Of a stretch of 23,455 nucleotides of DNA, positions 8,138 through 17,000 are shown piece after piece. Position 1 is the stretch's first letter; each line of letters opens with the position of its first letter. The notes below the pieces were generated by a model. It saw only the letters and a list, made by a program, of their open reading frames with translations. It did not search any database and was not told where the DNA came from. The DNA is from CAIYRG01 sp964494505 (GTDB lineage: Bacteria; Pseudomonadota; Alphaproteobacteria; Micropepsales; Micropepsaceae): the NCBI GenBank assembly GCA_964494505.1, contig CAZBRO010000046.1:1-23455 (forward strand), written 5' to 3'. Made by a program: the position numbers and the translations under genes.

Positions 8138-9171
8138 CAGTAGATCAACTCGTCTTCGCCCTGCTTGCTGGCGATCATGATCTCGCCCTTATTGGCGAGG
8201 TCCTTGGCTACGTTCACCATGCGCATCTGCGCTTCGTCCACGTCCTTCAGGCGCACGGGACCGAGCGCTTCCATGTCTTCGCGCAGGATTTTTCCGGCGC
8301 GCTCGCTCATGTTCGAGAAGAAGACGTCGCGCAGGGAATCGGTGGCGCCCTTGAGCGCGAGTGCGAGCTTGTCCTTCTCCACGTGCCGAAGCAGGGTCTG
8401 GATCGAACCCGGATCGAGCTTGCCGAGATCCTCGAAGGTGAACATCAGCGCCTTGATGCGCTCGGCGGAATCGCGGCTGCGTTCTTCCAGCGAGGTCAGG
8501 AACCGGTTCTCGGTCTGGCGGTCGAAATTGTTGAAGATTTCGGCCATCATTTCGTGCGCGTCGCGCTTGGCGGTGCGCGCGAGGTTGGACATGAATTCGA
8601 CGCGCAGGGTTTGCTCGACCTTGTCGAGAATGTCCTTCTGCACCGATTCCATGCGCAGCATGCGCTGGACGACTTCGAGCGCGAATTCCTCGGGCAGTGC
8701 GCCCAGCACGCGCGCGGCATGCTCCGATTTGATCTTCGAGAGCACCACGGCGACGGTCTGCGGATATTCGTTCTTGAGGTAATTCGCGAGCACGGACTCG
8801 TTCACATTGCCGAGCTTGTCCCACATGGTGCGGCCGGCGGGACCGCGGATTTCCTCCATGATCGCGCCGACCTTCTCGCCGGGCATGAAGCGGGCGAGGA
8901 GGCGCTCGGTGGATTCATAGGAACCCATCAGCGAGCCCGTGGACGACATCTGCGAAACGAATTCGACCAGCAGCTTTTCGACAAGGCTCGAACTCACCGT
9001 GCCGAGATTGGACATCAGCTGCGAGATTTCCTTGATCTCGTCCTCATCCATCATCGACCAAAGCTTGGTCGCCTGTTCCTCGCCGAGCGACAAAAGGAAG
9101 ATGGCGGCCTTTTCCGGCCCCGAGAGGGCGCGGATGTCTTCCTTGACCTGTTGCTTGTTCGCGCGCGCCAT
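8137..9171 (-). CDS. fliG: Flagellar motor switch protein FliG
   Basis: 344 residues, standard for FliG, the rotor protein that couples stator force to rotation and binds the MS-ring. The N-terminal domain begins LSGPEKAAIFLLSLGEEQA (17-35). The middle domain has NEYPQTVAVVL (134-144), a variant of the usual EHPQ motif with Tyr in place of His. The C-terminal domain has MFTFEDL (243-249, the MFxF hinge), LLRHVEKDKLALALKGA and FFSNMSERAGKILREDMEALGPVRL, the charged torque helix region. Three bases separate it from the fliF stop. It is the second gene of the operon. Confidence 0.98.
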   Translation of the reverse strand: MARANKQQVKEDIRALSGPEKAAIFLLSLGEEQATKLWSMMDEDEIKEISQLMSNLGTVSSSLVEKLLVEFVSQMSSTGSLMGSYESTERLLARFMPGEKVGAIMEEIRGPAGRTMWDKLGNVNESVLANYLKNEYPQTVAVVLSKIKSEHAARVLGALPEEFALEVVQRMLRMESVQKDILDKVEQTLRVEFMSNLARTAKRDAHEMMAEIFNNFDRQTENRFLTSLEERSRDSAERIKALMFTFEDLGKLDPGSIQTLLRHVEKDKLALALKGATDSLRDVFFSNMSERAGKILREDMEALGPVRLKDVDEAQMRMVNVAKDLANKGEIMIASKQGEDELIY

Positions 9172-9174
9172 GGG

Positions 9175-10848
9175 TTAGACCGGTTGATGCATCCAGGTGC
9201 GCAGGATCGCCATCGCCTCTTCGGGATGGGCCGCCACGACATCGCCGATCTTGCGGATGGAGGATTCGCGCACCTGTCCTTCGATCTGGCTGATGTCGAT
9301 CATGCTTTCGCGCTTGGGAACCGCGAGCGGCTGGGCTCCGGCCGCGCCTTGAAATTGTTGCGCCTGTCCCGCATCGCCGCCGCCTTGGGCCAATTGAGGG
9401 GCCTGTCCGTGCGACCCCTGGCCGCCGGGGGCGGGAAGGGCGGCGACCGTGTAGGTGCCGGGCGCGATCGGCGTCGTCAGCCTGCGGATCATCGGCTTGA
9501 CCACCAGCAGGAAGACGAGGAGCGCGGTGATGGAAAGGATCAGGATCTGCCCGAGCTTGAACCACACCGCGGAGTCGATTCCCATCAGCGGCTGCGGCGC
9601 CGGCGCTTCCGGGCCGGTGTCGATATCGGCGAAGCGCAGATTGGTGACCTGAAGCTGGTCGCCGCGCTTCTCGTCGTAGCCCATGGCCGAGCGCACCAGC
9701 TGGGTGATCTTGGTCATGTCGTCGGCGGCGCGCGGGGTGTAGCTGCGCTGGCCGTTGGCGCCTTGCGCATAGGTTCCGTCCACCACCACGGCGACGGAGA
9801 GTTTCTTCACCTGGCCCGCATCCTGGACCTGCGTGGTCGTCTTCTTGGAGATTTCGTAATTGACGGTTTCCTCGGTGCGGGTGTTGGCCGAGGTGGGGCC
9901 GTCGGCGGCCGCCGCGCCGGCAGGAGGCTGGCCCGGCAGCGCCGTGCCCACACTCACGGCCGAGCCCGCGGCTTTGTCTTTCTGCTGGGAATCCTGCTGA
10001 ACGGTCTGCGAGGAACGGACCACGCGGCTGTCGGGATCGAAGGTCTCCGCTGTCTCTGTGACGCGGTTGAAATCCATCTCGGCTGCGACCTGCACCCGGC
10101 CATGGCCAGGCCCGACGATGGAAGACACGATGCTCTCGACGCGCTGGCGCAGGCGATCCTCGAAGGCCGAGGTGCGTTCTTCCTGCGCGGCGGCGCCGGC
10201 CTGGTCACCGTCGCTGCCGCCGCCGCCGGCGAGGAGTTCGCCCTTGTCGTCGACGAGGGCGACATTGTTGGCCTGCAGCCCCGCCACCGCCGCGGCGACA
10301 AGGTGCTGGACCGCACTGACCTGCCCGCGCGAAAGGCGCGTGCGCGCCTTCACCACGACGGAGGCCGAAGGCGGCTGGTTGTCGCGGGCAAAGATCTGGC
10401 GGTCGGGGATGACGAGATGCACGCGCGCAGACTCGATGGAATCGAGCGATTTGATGGTGCGCGCGAGTTCACCTTCGAGCGCACGCACGCGATTGACGTT
10501 CTGCACGAAAGCGGACGTGCCGAAGGTGTCGGACTTGTCGAAGATTTCGTAGCCGACGCCGTCGGAGGGAAGCCCTTCCGCGGCCAGCTGCATGCGGATT
10601 TTCGAAACCTGGTCGGACGCGATCAGGATCGTGCCGCCGTCGCCCCGCTGCTCATAGGGCACGCTCAGCGCTTCGAGCTTGGTCACGACGGAAGTTGCAT
10701 CGCGCGGTTCGAGGCCGGAAAACAGGATCGCCTTGGGCGGTTCCGCGATGACGCCGAACACATAAAGGAAGAAGCCGGTCAGCGCGGCGGCGACGCCAGC
10801 CATGGCGCCGACGCGAGCGAGGCCAATCCCTTTGAGAAAATCCGGCAA
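9175..10848 (-). CDS. fliF: Flagellar MS-ring protein FliF
   Basis: 557 residues. FliF forms the membrane ring on which the basal body and export gate assemble. The first membrane helix is at about 13-35 and the second at 430-452. The YscJ/FliF-type ring-building domain lies between, with AFVQNVNRVRALEGELARTI (113-132), ARVHLVIPDRQIF (141-153) and a variable Gln/Ala-rich segment near 290-320. The cytoplasmic tail ends in a FliG-binding peptide region (IDISQIEGQVRESSIRKIGDVV, 517 onward). The start is TTG at 10848-10846, with GGAGGGA three bases upstream; no in-frame ATG fits. It is the first gene of the operon. A CtrA-type box lies about 95-109 bases upstream. Confidence 0.96.
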   Translation of the reverse strand: MPDFLKGIGLARVGAMAGVAAALTGFFLYVFGVIAEPPKAILFSGLEPRDATSVVTKLEALSVPYEQRGDGGTILIASDQVSKIRMQLAAEGLPSDGVGYEIFDKSDTFGTSAFVQNVNRVRALEGELARTIKSLDSIESARVHLVIPDRQIFARDNQPPSASVVVKARTRLSRGQVSAVQHLVAAAVAGLQANNVALVDDKGELLAGGGGSDGDQAGAAAQEERTSAFEDRLRQRVESIVSSIVGPGHGRVQVAAEMDFNRVTETAETFDPDSRVVRSSQTVQQDSQQKDKAAGSAVSVGTALPGQPPAGAAAADGPTSANTRTEETVNYEISKKTTTQVQDAGQVKKLSVAVVVDGTYAQGANGQRSYTPRAADDMTKITQLVRSAMGYDEKRGDQLQVTNLRFADIDTGPEAPAPQPLMGIDSAVWFKLGQILILSITALLVFLLVVKPMIRRLTTPIAPGTYTVAALPAPGGQGSHGQAPQLAQGGGDAGQAQQFQGAAGAQPLAVPKRESMIDISQIEGQVRESSIRKIGDVVAAHPEEAMAILRTWMHQPV

Positions 10849-10877
10849 CAGTCCCTCCGCCTGGAAGCGCCGGCCCG

Positions 10878-10899
10878 AACACGAATGTGGGTTCGTGTT
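10878..10899 (-). promoter_or_regulatory. Hairpin in the likely fliF leader
   Basis: AACACGAA (10878-10885) pairs with TTCGTGTT (10892-10899) around a 6-base loop, about 30 bases upstream of the fliF TTG. It would lie in the 5' untranslated RNA if transcription starts near the CtrA-type box. A role in translation control is only a guess. Confidence 0.4.
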
Positions 10900-10920
10900 T
10901 TCTTCGGGTCCGTCGAACTA

Positions 10921-10933
10921 GGCAAACATTGCC
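10921..10933. promoter_or_regulatory. Palindrome GGCAA-ACA-TTGCC, possible FlbD or other operator at fliF
   Basis: This perfect 5-bp inverted repeat is placed between the CtrA-type box and the fliF start, where Caulobacter FlbD binds to repress fliF. The GGCAA core also appears in the fliK-flgK gap (17612-17617 region). The binding protein is inferred from context only. Confidence 0.35.
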
Positions 10934-10942
10934 GGGACTGGG

Positions 10943-10957
10943 TAAAGTTCGGCTTAA
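10943..10957 (-). promoter_or_regulatory. CtrA-type box upstream of fliF
   Basis: On the minus strand it reads TTAA-GCCGAAC-TTTA, which is the CtrA consensus TTAA-N7-TTAA with one mismatch. It lies 95-109 bases upstream of the fliF start. CtrA activates the fliF operon in Caulobacter, so the match in sequence and place supports the same control here. Confidence 0.6.
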
Positions 10958-11169
10958 CGCGCGCGCTGTTTTTCGTTGGACCGCAACATTTGGATTCGAT
11001 CGATTCCGGAAAGTATTTGTTTACCGGTTTTCGGATTCGGTCATCGGAACGCGAAAAAGTCCCAACCGGCACGTATTTGATGCACGTCAAACGGCAGCAG
11101 CACCGGTTGCGCTATAGAGTTCTGGTCAGCAAGGGTTTTGACTTTATTTCGCAACCGAGGAGAAATGCG

Positions 11170-11484
11170 ATGAGAACAGCTTTCCTTTTGCTCGCCGGAG
11201 CGGCAATCCTGGGCTTCTCCACGGCAGCCGATGCGCACAGCCTCAGGCTGGAGTGCAAGAAGACGACAGCCGACAATGTGACGTGCCGGACGCTCGCCAG
11301 CGACGGCGAAATCCTGCGCAATGTCGCGATTCAACTGATCGACGAGAACGACAAGTCCGTGTCGACCGGCAAGACCGACGTCAAGGGCGAGTACACGTTC
11401 AAGGCGCCGGCCATGGAGTACAATGTGGTCGTGCAGGCCAACAAAAGCCACGTCGCGAGTGTGTCGAGCGAAGACATCTGGTGA
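11170..11484 (+). CDS. Small secreted protein, CarboxypepD-reg/NikL-like beta domain
   Basis: 104 residues. A signal peptide (MRTAFLLLAGAAILGFSTAADA) ends in an AxA-type site before HSLRLECKK, so the mature protein begins with His and has about 82 residues, two Cys and no further membrane segment. The pattern NVAIQLIDENDKSVSTGKTD-VKGEYTF resembles the beta-sandwich of carboxypeptidase regulatory-like domains. The His-starting mature end and the KSHVASVSSEDIW tail resemble periplasmic accessory proteins of nickel/cobalt uptake. That assignment is tentative. GAGGAGA at 11157-11163 fits the ATG at 11170 (7-base gap), not the ATG at 11165, which opens only a two-codon frame. This gene is the real part of a much longer stop-free frame that runs antisense to fliF. 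It converges on sciP. Confidence 0.85.
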   Translation: MRTAFLLLAGAAILGFSTAADAHSLRLECKKTTADNVTCRTLASDGEILRNVAIQLIDENDKSVSTGKTDVKGEYTFKAPAMEYNVVVQANKSHVASVSSEDIW

Positions 11485-11522
11485 TCGGGATCAAAAAGCC
11501 CGAGTCCGGAAAGCGGAAAAAA

Positions 11523-11554
11523 ACAGAAGCCGGAAGTCGGATTCCGGCTTCTGT
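11523..11554 (-). terminator. Rho-independent terminator of sciP, shared hairpin
   Basis: Perfect 13-bp stem (11523-11535 with 11542-11554, loop GTCGGA). Read on the minus strand it is followed by seven U (A7 at 11517-11523), an ideal terminator 25 bases behind the sciP stop. On the plus strand the same hairpin follows the secreted-protein gene, but the T-run is weak (ATTTTG a few bases on). Confidence 0.9.
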
Positions 11555-11578
11555 CCTCCGATTTTGCGCTCACGCAGT

Positions 11579-11866
11579 CTAGTGCCGGTATTGCTGTACC
11601 CGCGTCGCGCGCAGGCCCGGCATGCCGAATCTTTCGATCGCGCGCTGCCAGGCGAGGAATTCCTCGACCGTCAGCGTATAGCGCCGGCACGCGTCTTCCA
11701 GGCTCAACAATCCGCCCCGGACCGCTGCCACAACTTCCGCCTTGCGCCGTATCACCCAGCGCTTCGTTCCCGGCGGTGGCAGATCGGCCAAGGTGAGCGG
11801 ACTGCCGTCTGGCCCGATCACGTAACTGACGCGCGAGCGGCGATGCTCCTCACCCATTTCTCTCAT
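11579..11866 (-). CDS. sciP: SciP-type inhibitor of CtrA (DUF1153 family)
   Basis: 95 residues. SciP is a small helix-turn-helix protein that binds CtrA and blocks transcription from CtrA promoters early in the cell cycle. The family core is unmistakable: SYVIGPDGSPLTLADLPPP (14-32), KRWVIRRKAEVVAAVRGGLL (35-54), EDACRRYTLTVEEFLAWQRA (57-76) and the C-terminal GLRATRVQQYR (84-94). Two ATGs are possible, at 11866 (AAGGTGG upstream) and 11857; I chose the first. It sits between flgE and fliF, matching my recollection of the Caulobacter order. Its neighbours include a CtrA-type target (fliF), so regulator and target are linked. It ends at a strong terminator. Confidence 0.92.
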   Translation of the reverse strand: MREMGEEHRRSRVSYVIGPDGSPLTLADLPPPGTKRWVIRRKAEVVAAVRGGLLSLEDACRRYTLTVEEFLAWQRAIERFGMPGLRATRVQQYRH

Positions 11867-11909
11867 TGCTCCACCTTCTTCACCCCATTAGTGAGGAGGT
11901 TACGCCGCA

Positions 11910-11925
11910 CGCTTTTAAAAAAGCG
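11910..11925. promoter_or_regulatory. Palindrome CGCTTTT-AA-AAAAGCG upstream of sciP
   Basis: A perfect 7-bp inverted repeat with a 2-base centre, 44-59 bases before the sciP ATG and thus inside its likely promoter region. It could be an operator. I cannot name a binding protein, and no clear -35/-10 or full CtrA box is visible beside it. Confidence 0.35.
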
Positions 11926-11984
11926 CCAAAGCACACGGTAAAAGAAGGAATAACCCGATGAAGGAATTAGCATTGTGCGAGGAA

Positions 11985-12021
11985 ACGGCGCCTTTACTTA
12001 TGACATTCATCAAGGCGCCGT
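11985..12021 (-). terminator. Possible terminator hairpin behind flgE
   Basis: ACGGCGCCTT (11985-11994) pairs with AAGGCGCCGT (12012-12021) around 17 bases, starting ten bases after the flgE stop. Only three U follow on the minus strand, so it may be a weak or Rho-assisted end of the fliK-flgD-flgE transcript. Confidence 0.5.
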
Positions 12022-12030
12022 CTCATTTCG

Positions 12031-13323
12031 CTACTGCTTGATTTGCATCAATTCCTGCAGCATCTGGTCGGCTGTGGTGATAATGCGGGTCGCCGCCGAA
12101 TAGGCGCGCTGCGTCGTGATCAGATCGGAGAACTCCTTGGCCAGATCGACGGTCGAGGCTTCCAGCGAGTTGGCAGCGATGGAACCCGCGCCGCCCGTTT
12201 TGGCCTCGAGCACCGTTGAGGAGCCCGACGCGTCGGTAAGCTGATAGGCGTTTCCGGCCACCGGCGTCAGGCCATCGGGATTGGAGAAGGTCGCGACCGG
12301 AATCTTGAACACCTTCTTCTCGATACCGTTGTCGAACAGAGCCGTGACGTAACCCGCATCGTCCACCGACACCGAAGTCAGCGCGCCATAGGGAGCGCCG
12401 TCGACGGCCGCCGATGTCATGGCAGAGGGCGCATCGAATTGAGTCACGCCGTTGGAAAGGCCGGGCGTGCCGAACGACACCGATACGCTTTGCGCGTTCA
12501 GGCCGGTCGATGCCGCCCAGGGAATATCCAGCGAGGCGGTGCCGCCGGGCGGCGTCGCCAGTGTGCCGTCCGAATTGAAGGTGATGGTGCCCTCGGCAAG
12601 CGGGTTATTGGACGCTCCGCCGATATCTGCCACCGGACCCTGATAGGAGATTTCGTATTTCCATGTATCGGCCGCTGTCTTCACGAAGGCGAGCTGCATC
12701 GGCCGCGCGGTGCCCTGACTGTCGTAGACATTGACGGTCTGCTCGAAGGCCGGCGTCACGTTGCCGGCATACATATCGCCTGCGGTATAGGCGCTCGTGG
12801 TGGAAGAGGATTGCAGATTGGCGTGCAGCGACAGGGTGGTCGTGGCTTCGGCCGTGCCGTTGAGAGCGCCGAGATTGATCAGGCCGAGCGAGCTGCGGTT
12901 GGCAGGCATGCTGCCGTCGGGCTGCAATGTCCAGCCTTCGAGATAGAACCCGGCGGAGTTCTTCAGACGGCCAAGCGAGTCGGGCGTGAACGAGCCCGCG
13001 CGCGTGTAGAGCGCGCTTGCCGGATTGTTGGCGTTGTCTGTGACGATGAAGAAGCCGTTGCCGGAAATCGCCATGTCGGTCGAGGAGGACGTGGAGGTCA
13101 GCAGGCCCTGCTGCGTAAGCTGCTGGCTCGAACTGACGCCGACGCTCGACGGCGAGATGTCGCCCGAGGAGCCGGCGGCCGCAAGGAAGGTCGAGAAATC
13201 CGCGGTGCTGGTCTTGTACCCAACCGTGTTCACGTTGGAGATGTTGGAAGACGTGATGCTGAGTGCGCGGCTGTTGGCATCGAGGCCCGACACGCCGGTA
13301 AGCAATGCGCCGTAAAGGCTCAT
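12031..13323 (-). CDS. flgE: Flagellar hook protein FlgE
   Basis: 430 residues. FlgE polymerises into the hook, the universal joint of the flagellum. The N-terminal rod/hook motif is MSLYGALLTGVSGLDANSRA with NISNVNTVGYK (27-37). DMAISGNGFFIV follows, then the variable surface domains with FTPDSLGRLKNSAGFYLEGW. The C-terminal helix is VDLAKEFSDLITTQRAYSAA...TADQMLQELMQIKQ (about 392-430). AAGGAGA lies eight to ten bases before the ATG. It is downstream of flgD with an 88-base gap that holds a short AGCCGG/CCGGCT hairpin. It is probably transcribed from the sigma-54 promoter at 17465. Confidence 0.97.
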   Translation of the reverse strand: MSLYGALLTGVSGLDANSRALSITSSNISNVNTVGYKTSTADFSTFLAAAGSSGDISPSSVGVSSSQQLTQQGLLTSTSSSTDMAISGNGFFIVTDNANNPASALYTRAGSFTPDSLGRLKNSAGFYLEGWTLQPDGSMPANRSSLGLINLGALNGTAEATTTLSLHANLQSSSTTSAYTAGDMYAGNVTPAFEQTVNVYDSQGTARPMQLAFVKTAADTWKYEISYQGPVADIGGASNNPLAEGTITFNSDGTLATPPGGTASLDIPWAASTGLNAQSVSVSFGTPGLSNGVTQFDAPSAMTSAAVDGAPYGALTSVSVDDAGYVTALFDNGIEKKVFKIPVATFSNPDGLTPVAGNAYQLTDASGSSTVLEAKTGGAGSIAANSLEASTVDLAKEFSDLITTQRAYSAATRIITTADQMLQELMQIKQ

Positions 13324-13411
13324 TGGAAAGTCTCCTTGGCTGAAGCCGCGGGAACGGTTCGAGTCCCTTTGGCAAATCGGTTCAGCCGGCCGTTCTGACC
13401 GGCTCCTGTTT

Positions 13412-14086
13412 TCATTGACCCGAGATGAGGGTCGCCTTGCTGAGCGGGACGCCTAAGGGCCCCACCATCAGCATGGGTTCGGTTCCACTCAGGTCCACTT
13501 CGCTGACGGTGCCCTGGCTCGCGATGCCGGTGTTGATCGCGGTGCCGTCCGCCGCCGTGGCCTGAACTTTGAGGGTATAGGTGCCGTCCGGCATGGTGTT
13601 GCCGGAGCTGTCTTGGCCGTTCCAATTGAAGGCGTGCAGGCCGGCCGCGGTTTCGCCGGCGCCGGAATAGAGGATGCGGCCCTTGGAATCGGTGACGGTG
13701 AGCTGCGTGGTGGCGGCACCCGTGGGAAGCGAATAGGCCCATTCGGCATTGCCGTTCTCTAGCGGGGCCGTGCCGTCGGTAATCGTCAGGGTCTTGCCGA
13801 GATAGCCGACCGCCGAACTCGTGGTCTGGGATTTGGTCAGCGAGATCAGGCTTTCGAGGTTCTTGTTCGAATCGATCTGCTGTTCGACCTGCGAGAACTG
13901 CACCAATTGCTGCGTGAACTGGTTGGAGTCCATCGGCGACAGCGGGTCCTGGTTCTGGAGCTGTGTCGTCAGGAGCGTGAGGAAGGTGTCGAAATTGGAC
14001 GACAACTGGTCCTGTGCGCTCGTGGCTTGGCTGGCCGTCGGCGCCGTCGATGCGGGTGTCGTCGCATTCGTGACTGAACTCGTCAT
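13412..14086 (-). CDS. flgD: Hook-cap scaffold protein FlgD
   Basis: 224 residues. FlgD caps the growing hook and leaves when it is finished. After a Thr/Ala/Ser-rich leader comes the family signature FDTFLTLLTTQLQNQDPLSP (32-51) with MDSNQFTQQLVQFSQVEQQ (52-70). FlgD Ig-like and Tudor-like regions follow, with AAGLHAFNWNGQDSSGNTMP and the terminal VGPLGVPLSKATLIS. The ATG at 14086 has AAGGA upstream, and the gap from fliK is 12 bases. It lies between fliK and flgE, as in many hook operons. Confidence 0.95.
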   Translation of the reverse strand: MTSSVTNATTPASTAPTASQATSAQDQLSSNFDTFLTLLTTQLQNQDPLSPMDSNQFTQQLVQFSQVEQQIDSNKNLESLISLTKSQTTSSAVGYLGKTLTITDGTAPLENGNAEWAYSLPTGAATTQLTVTDSKGRILYSGAGETAAGLHAFNWNGQDSSGNTMPDGTYTLKVQATAADGTAINTGIASQGTVSEVDLSGTEPMLMVGPLGVPLSKATLISGQ

Positions 14087-14098
14087 GGGTCCTTGCTC

Positions 14099-17000
14099 CT
14101 AAATCCGGATATCCAGGCGCGCTGTCGGAAGGCCGTAGGCCTGCGCGGCCAGTGCTGCGCTTGTCGCCAGCGCCACGTTGGCGTTTGCACTATCGACGGT
14201 GCCGATCTGCAGCGCGCGGCCGCGGCCATTTCCCTGCCCGTCGCGCCAGGCTTGCGATCTGCCATCGCCTTTGAGCGAGAAGGCGAGCCCGCCCGCGAGG
14301 TTGAGCCCGACGTCGCGCAGCGCGCGTTCGAGTTGGGGCGCGTCCTTCTGCAGGAGTTCGAGCGTCTGGGGTTTGTCGGCGCTGAGCTGTGCTTCGGCGT
14401 GACCGTCGCTGTTGACGTTGAGGTTGACCTCGATGCGGCCGAGTTCCGGCGGGTCGAGCCGGATGGAGAAGTTGCTGCTGCCGTCCGCCGAATGGGCCGC
14501 GACTTTCAGCGCCAGCGCATCGAAGGAGGGCGCATCGACGCTGCCGGCCGGTGTGAAGCTGAACTTGACCGGCGCCTGCGTGCTGGAGGGCGGCGCGGCT
14601 TGTGTATTTGGAGTTGCTGCCGCGGTCGCGTCGAGCGTGATGTGGTTCGTGGGCGGCGCTTGCGTGGGCGGCGGCGCGGCGGAGGGCTGCGGCAGATTCG
14701 GTGCGGCCGGAGCGGGATCGCTCTTCAGACTATGCTCGACGGGCGCCGCGATGGTTTTCGCGCTCGGGTCGGGGGCGCTGTCGTTGGCGACAGGCGCGGG
14801 GTTGGACGGATCGGCCGGAGCGGACTCACGCGCGGGCGAAGCGTTTGGGCTTTGCGCGCCGGCGGCCGGCGAATTGGCCGCAGCAATCTTGTCGTCGGAA
14901 GCGGCCGCGCGTGCAGGCTTGCGTGCGGCGGGCGCGTCCGGCGGGCGCGCCACACTTGCAGATGCGGCGGGAGCGGCGGATTGGATTGTGGCCTCGGCAA
15001 TGCCGGCCGTCCTTGTGGGGGCAGCAGGCGCGTTCTGTTCCGGTGCGGGACGGACGGTTGGTGCTGCGGCAGTCGTCGTCGCGGGAACCGCATCGGGTGC
15101 GGGTGCGCTCGGCGCCGATGCATCGTCGGGGGACACGTCCGTGCTCTTGCGCTCGCTCGCCGCGGCTGATTTGGGGGCCGGAGCGGGAGCGGCGGGCGCG
15201 GTCTGTACCGCGGCCAAACTTACGATCGGCGAGGCCGGATCGCTATCGGTTGCAATAGAGGGTGCGGCGGATGCCCCGCTGTCCTGCGCGGGCGCTCCGT
15301 TTGCCGGAGGCGTTGGAGCGCTGGCGTTGGCGCGTGGCGTGTTGCCGTCGGTGACCGGCGGAACTGCAGCCTGTTGTGGCGCGGGCGCGGGCATTTCGGT
15401 GTGAAGCGGCGCGGCTTGCGACGGGGCCGGGCTTGGCGTGGCGGCTTGCGACGCGACCAAGTTCGGCGTCGCGGCGGAATCGCGCGAGGGTGTTTCGGGC
15501 GCGATGTTCCGGTCCGCAGCGGGCTGCTGCACGGGCGACGGATTAATTTGGGGAGGCAAGCTTTGCGGTGCAGGCGCGTTCGCGAGCGGAGAATCGGCCG
15601 CAACGACGGCCGGAGTAGCTTGCTTCGGTGCGGGCGCTGCCTGTTGCGGCGCGGGCGGTTGAGCAACCGGGGTCGCGGGCACGCTCACAAGCGCGTTGTT
15701 GTCGGCCGATACGACCGGAGCTGCGGTATCATCGTCGCCTGAGGTATCTGGCTTGCGAGGCGTACTCGGCGTCTGTTGTAATTCCTCTGCGGATGCGTTC
15801 AGCCGCGCGCTGTAAGCAGCGATTGCAGCCGCCGCATCGGTGGGCTGTTGCGTCGAACTATCGGCTTGCACGGTGGCGGTGTTCAAAGGAGCGCCGGTAT
15901 CGTCCGAATTCTGTTGCGCCAGATAGTCGGGATCGGCGGGCGTAACCGCGTTGGCGGACGCCTGTTGAATGCGAACCGGCGGCGCCTGGTCGGCGGCCGG
16001 GGTCGGCGCGGAAGGTTGAACCACCGGTTCCGCAGAAGCGATTGGTGCGGTGTTCGTAGTTGGGCGCGGGTCCGTCTTCGCGACGATGGGAGCGGGCGCG
16101 TCCGGTTTCGCGGTGTTTGCGACCGGGGGCGTGGCGGATTTTTCACGCGGTTCCGCAGGAGCCGTCGTATTTGCCGGAGTGACCTCGGTGGCGGATGGGA
16201 GCGGTTGCGGCTCGGCGGCGGCCTGTGGCGCTGGCGCGGCTGTCTGCTGTTGCGATGCGGCTGCTGCGGGTGCCGCATTGGGCGCAACCGGGGCCGGGCT
16301 CGCGGCGGGCGGTACCGGCTCAGACGCAACGTGAACCTGAGAAGGTTCGGCCGGAGGGTTGTCGCTGCCGGCTTGAGTATTTGCAGCGTTCGTCGCGACG
16401 GGCGCGGCCTGCGACTGATCGGCGAGAACGGGAGCAGCGGAAACCTGCGGCGTGTTCGCCGGCACGGTTTGCGCAGGTGTTTGCTGCGCAAGTATTTGCT
16501 GCGCAGGGGCTTGCGGCTGCGGCGCGCTTTGCGGCTGGATGCTTTGCTGCCGAACGGAAACGGGCTGCGGCTCGGCGGCAAGGAACTGCGCCACGATCCG
16601 CGACGACAATTCCGGAATAGGCGTCCACGCTTCCACCGGTGTGTTCGCTTGCGCGGTTACCGCGTTCGATTGGGGATTCGTATCGGCCGGCGCTGTTTCA
16701 GGCGGCGAAACCGCGACGGGCTCGGTTTCCGTCTCGGGCGCATCGACTGTTACTGCTTGCGGGATCACGTTGGCAACGGCCGCGGCATCAGCCGGGATTT
16801 GGGGCGCGCTTTGCGCCTGCACGGGTTGCGCTTCGGCCGGCGCAGCTTGCCCGGTGCGCGCGGAATCCTCGGCGCTCGACGCTGGGGCGGCGCTTCCGTC
16901 CTCCAGGACCGGCGCCAAAATCTCTGTCGCCGCCGCCTGCATGGTCGCGATTGTAGGCGCGGAATTGGACGCGAGCGGCACCGTTTGCGGCGCAGGCGTC

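Noticed and set aside
11065..11085. Sigma-54-like CCGGCACG...GATGCA upstream of the secreted-protein gene
   Set aside because: GG and GC are 12 bases apart instead of 10, which sigma-54 does not tolerate.
8383..11169. A long plus-strand frame opposite fliG and fliF
   Set aside because: Antisense shadow that happens to run in frame into the real secreted-protein gene at 11170; only the part from 11170 is supported by a signal peptide and ribosome-binding site.
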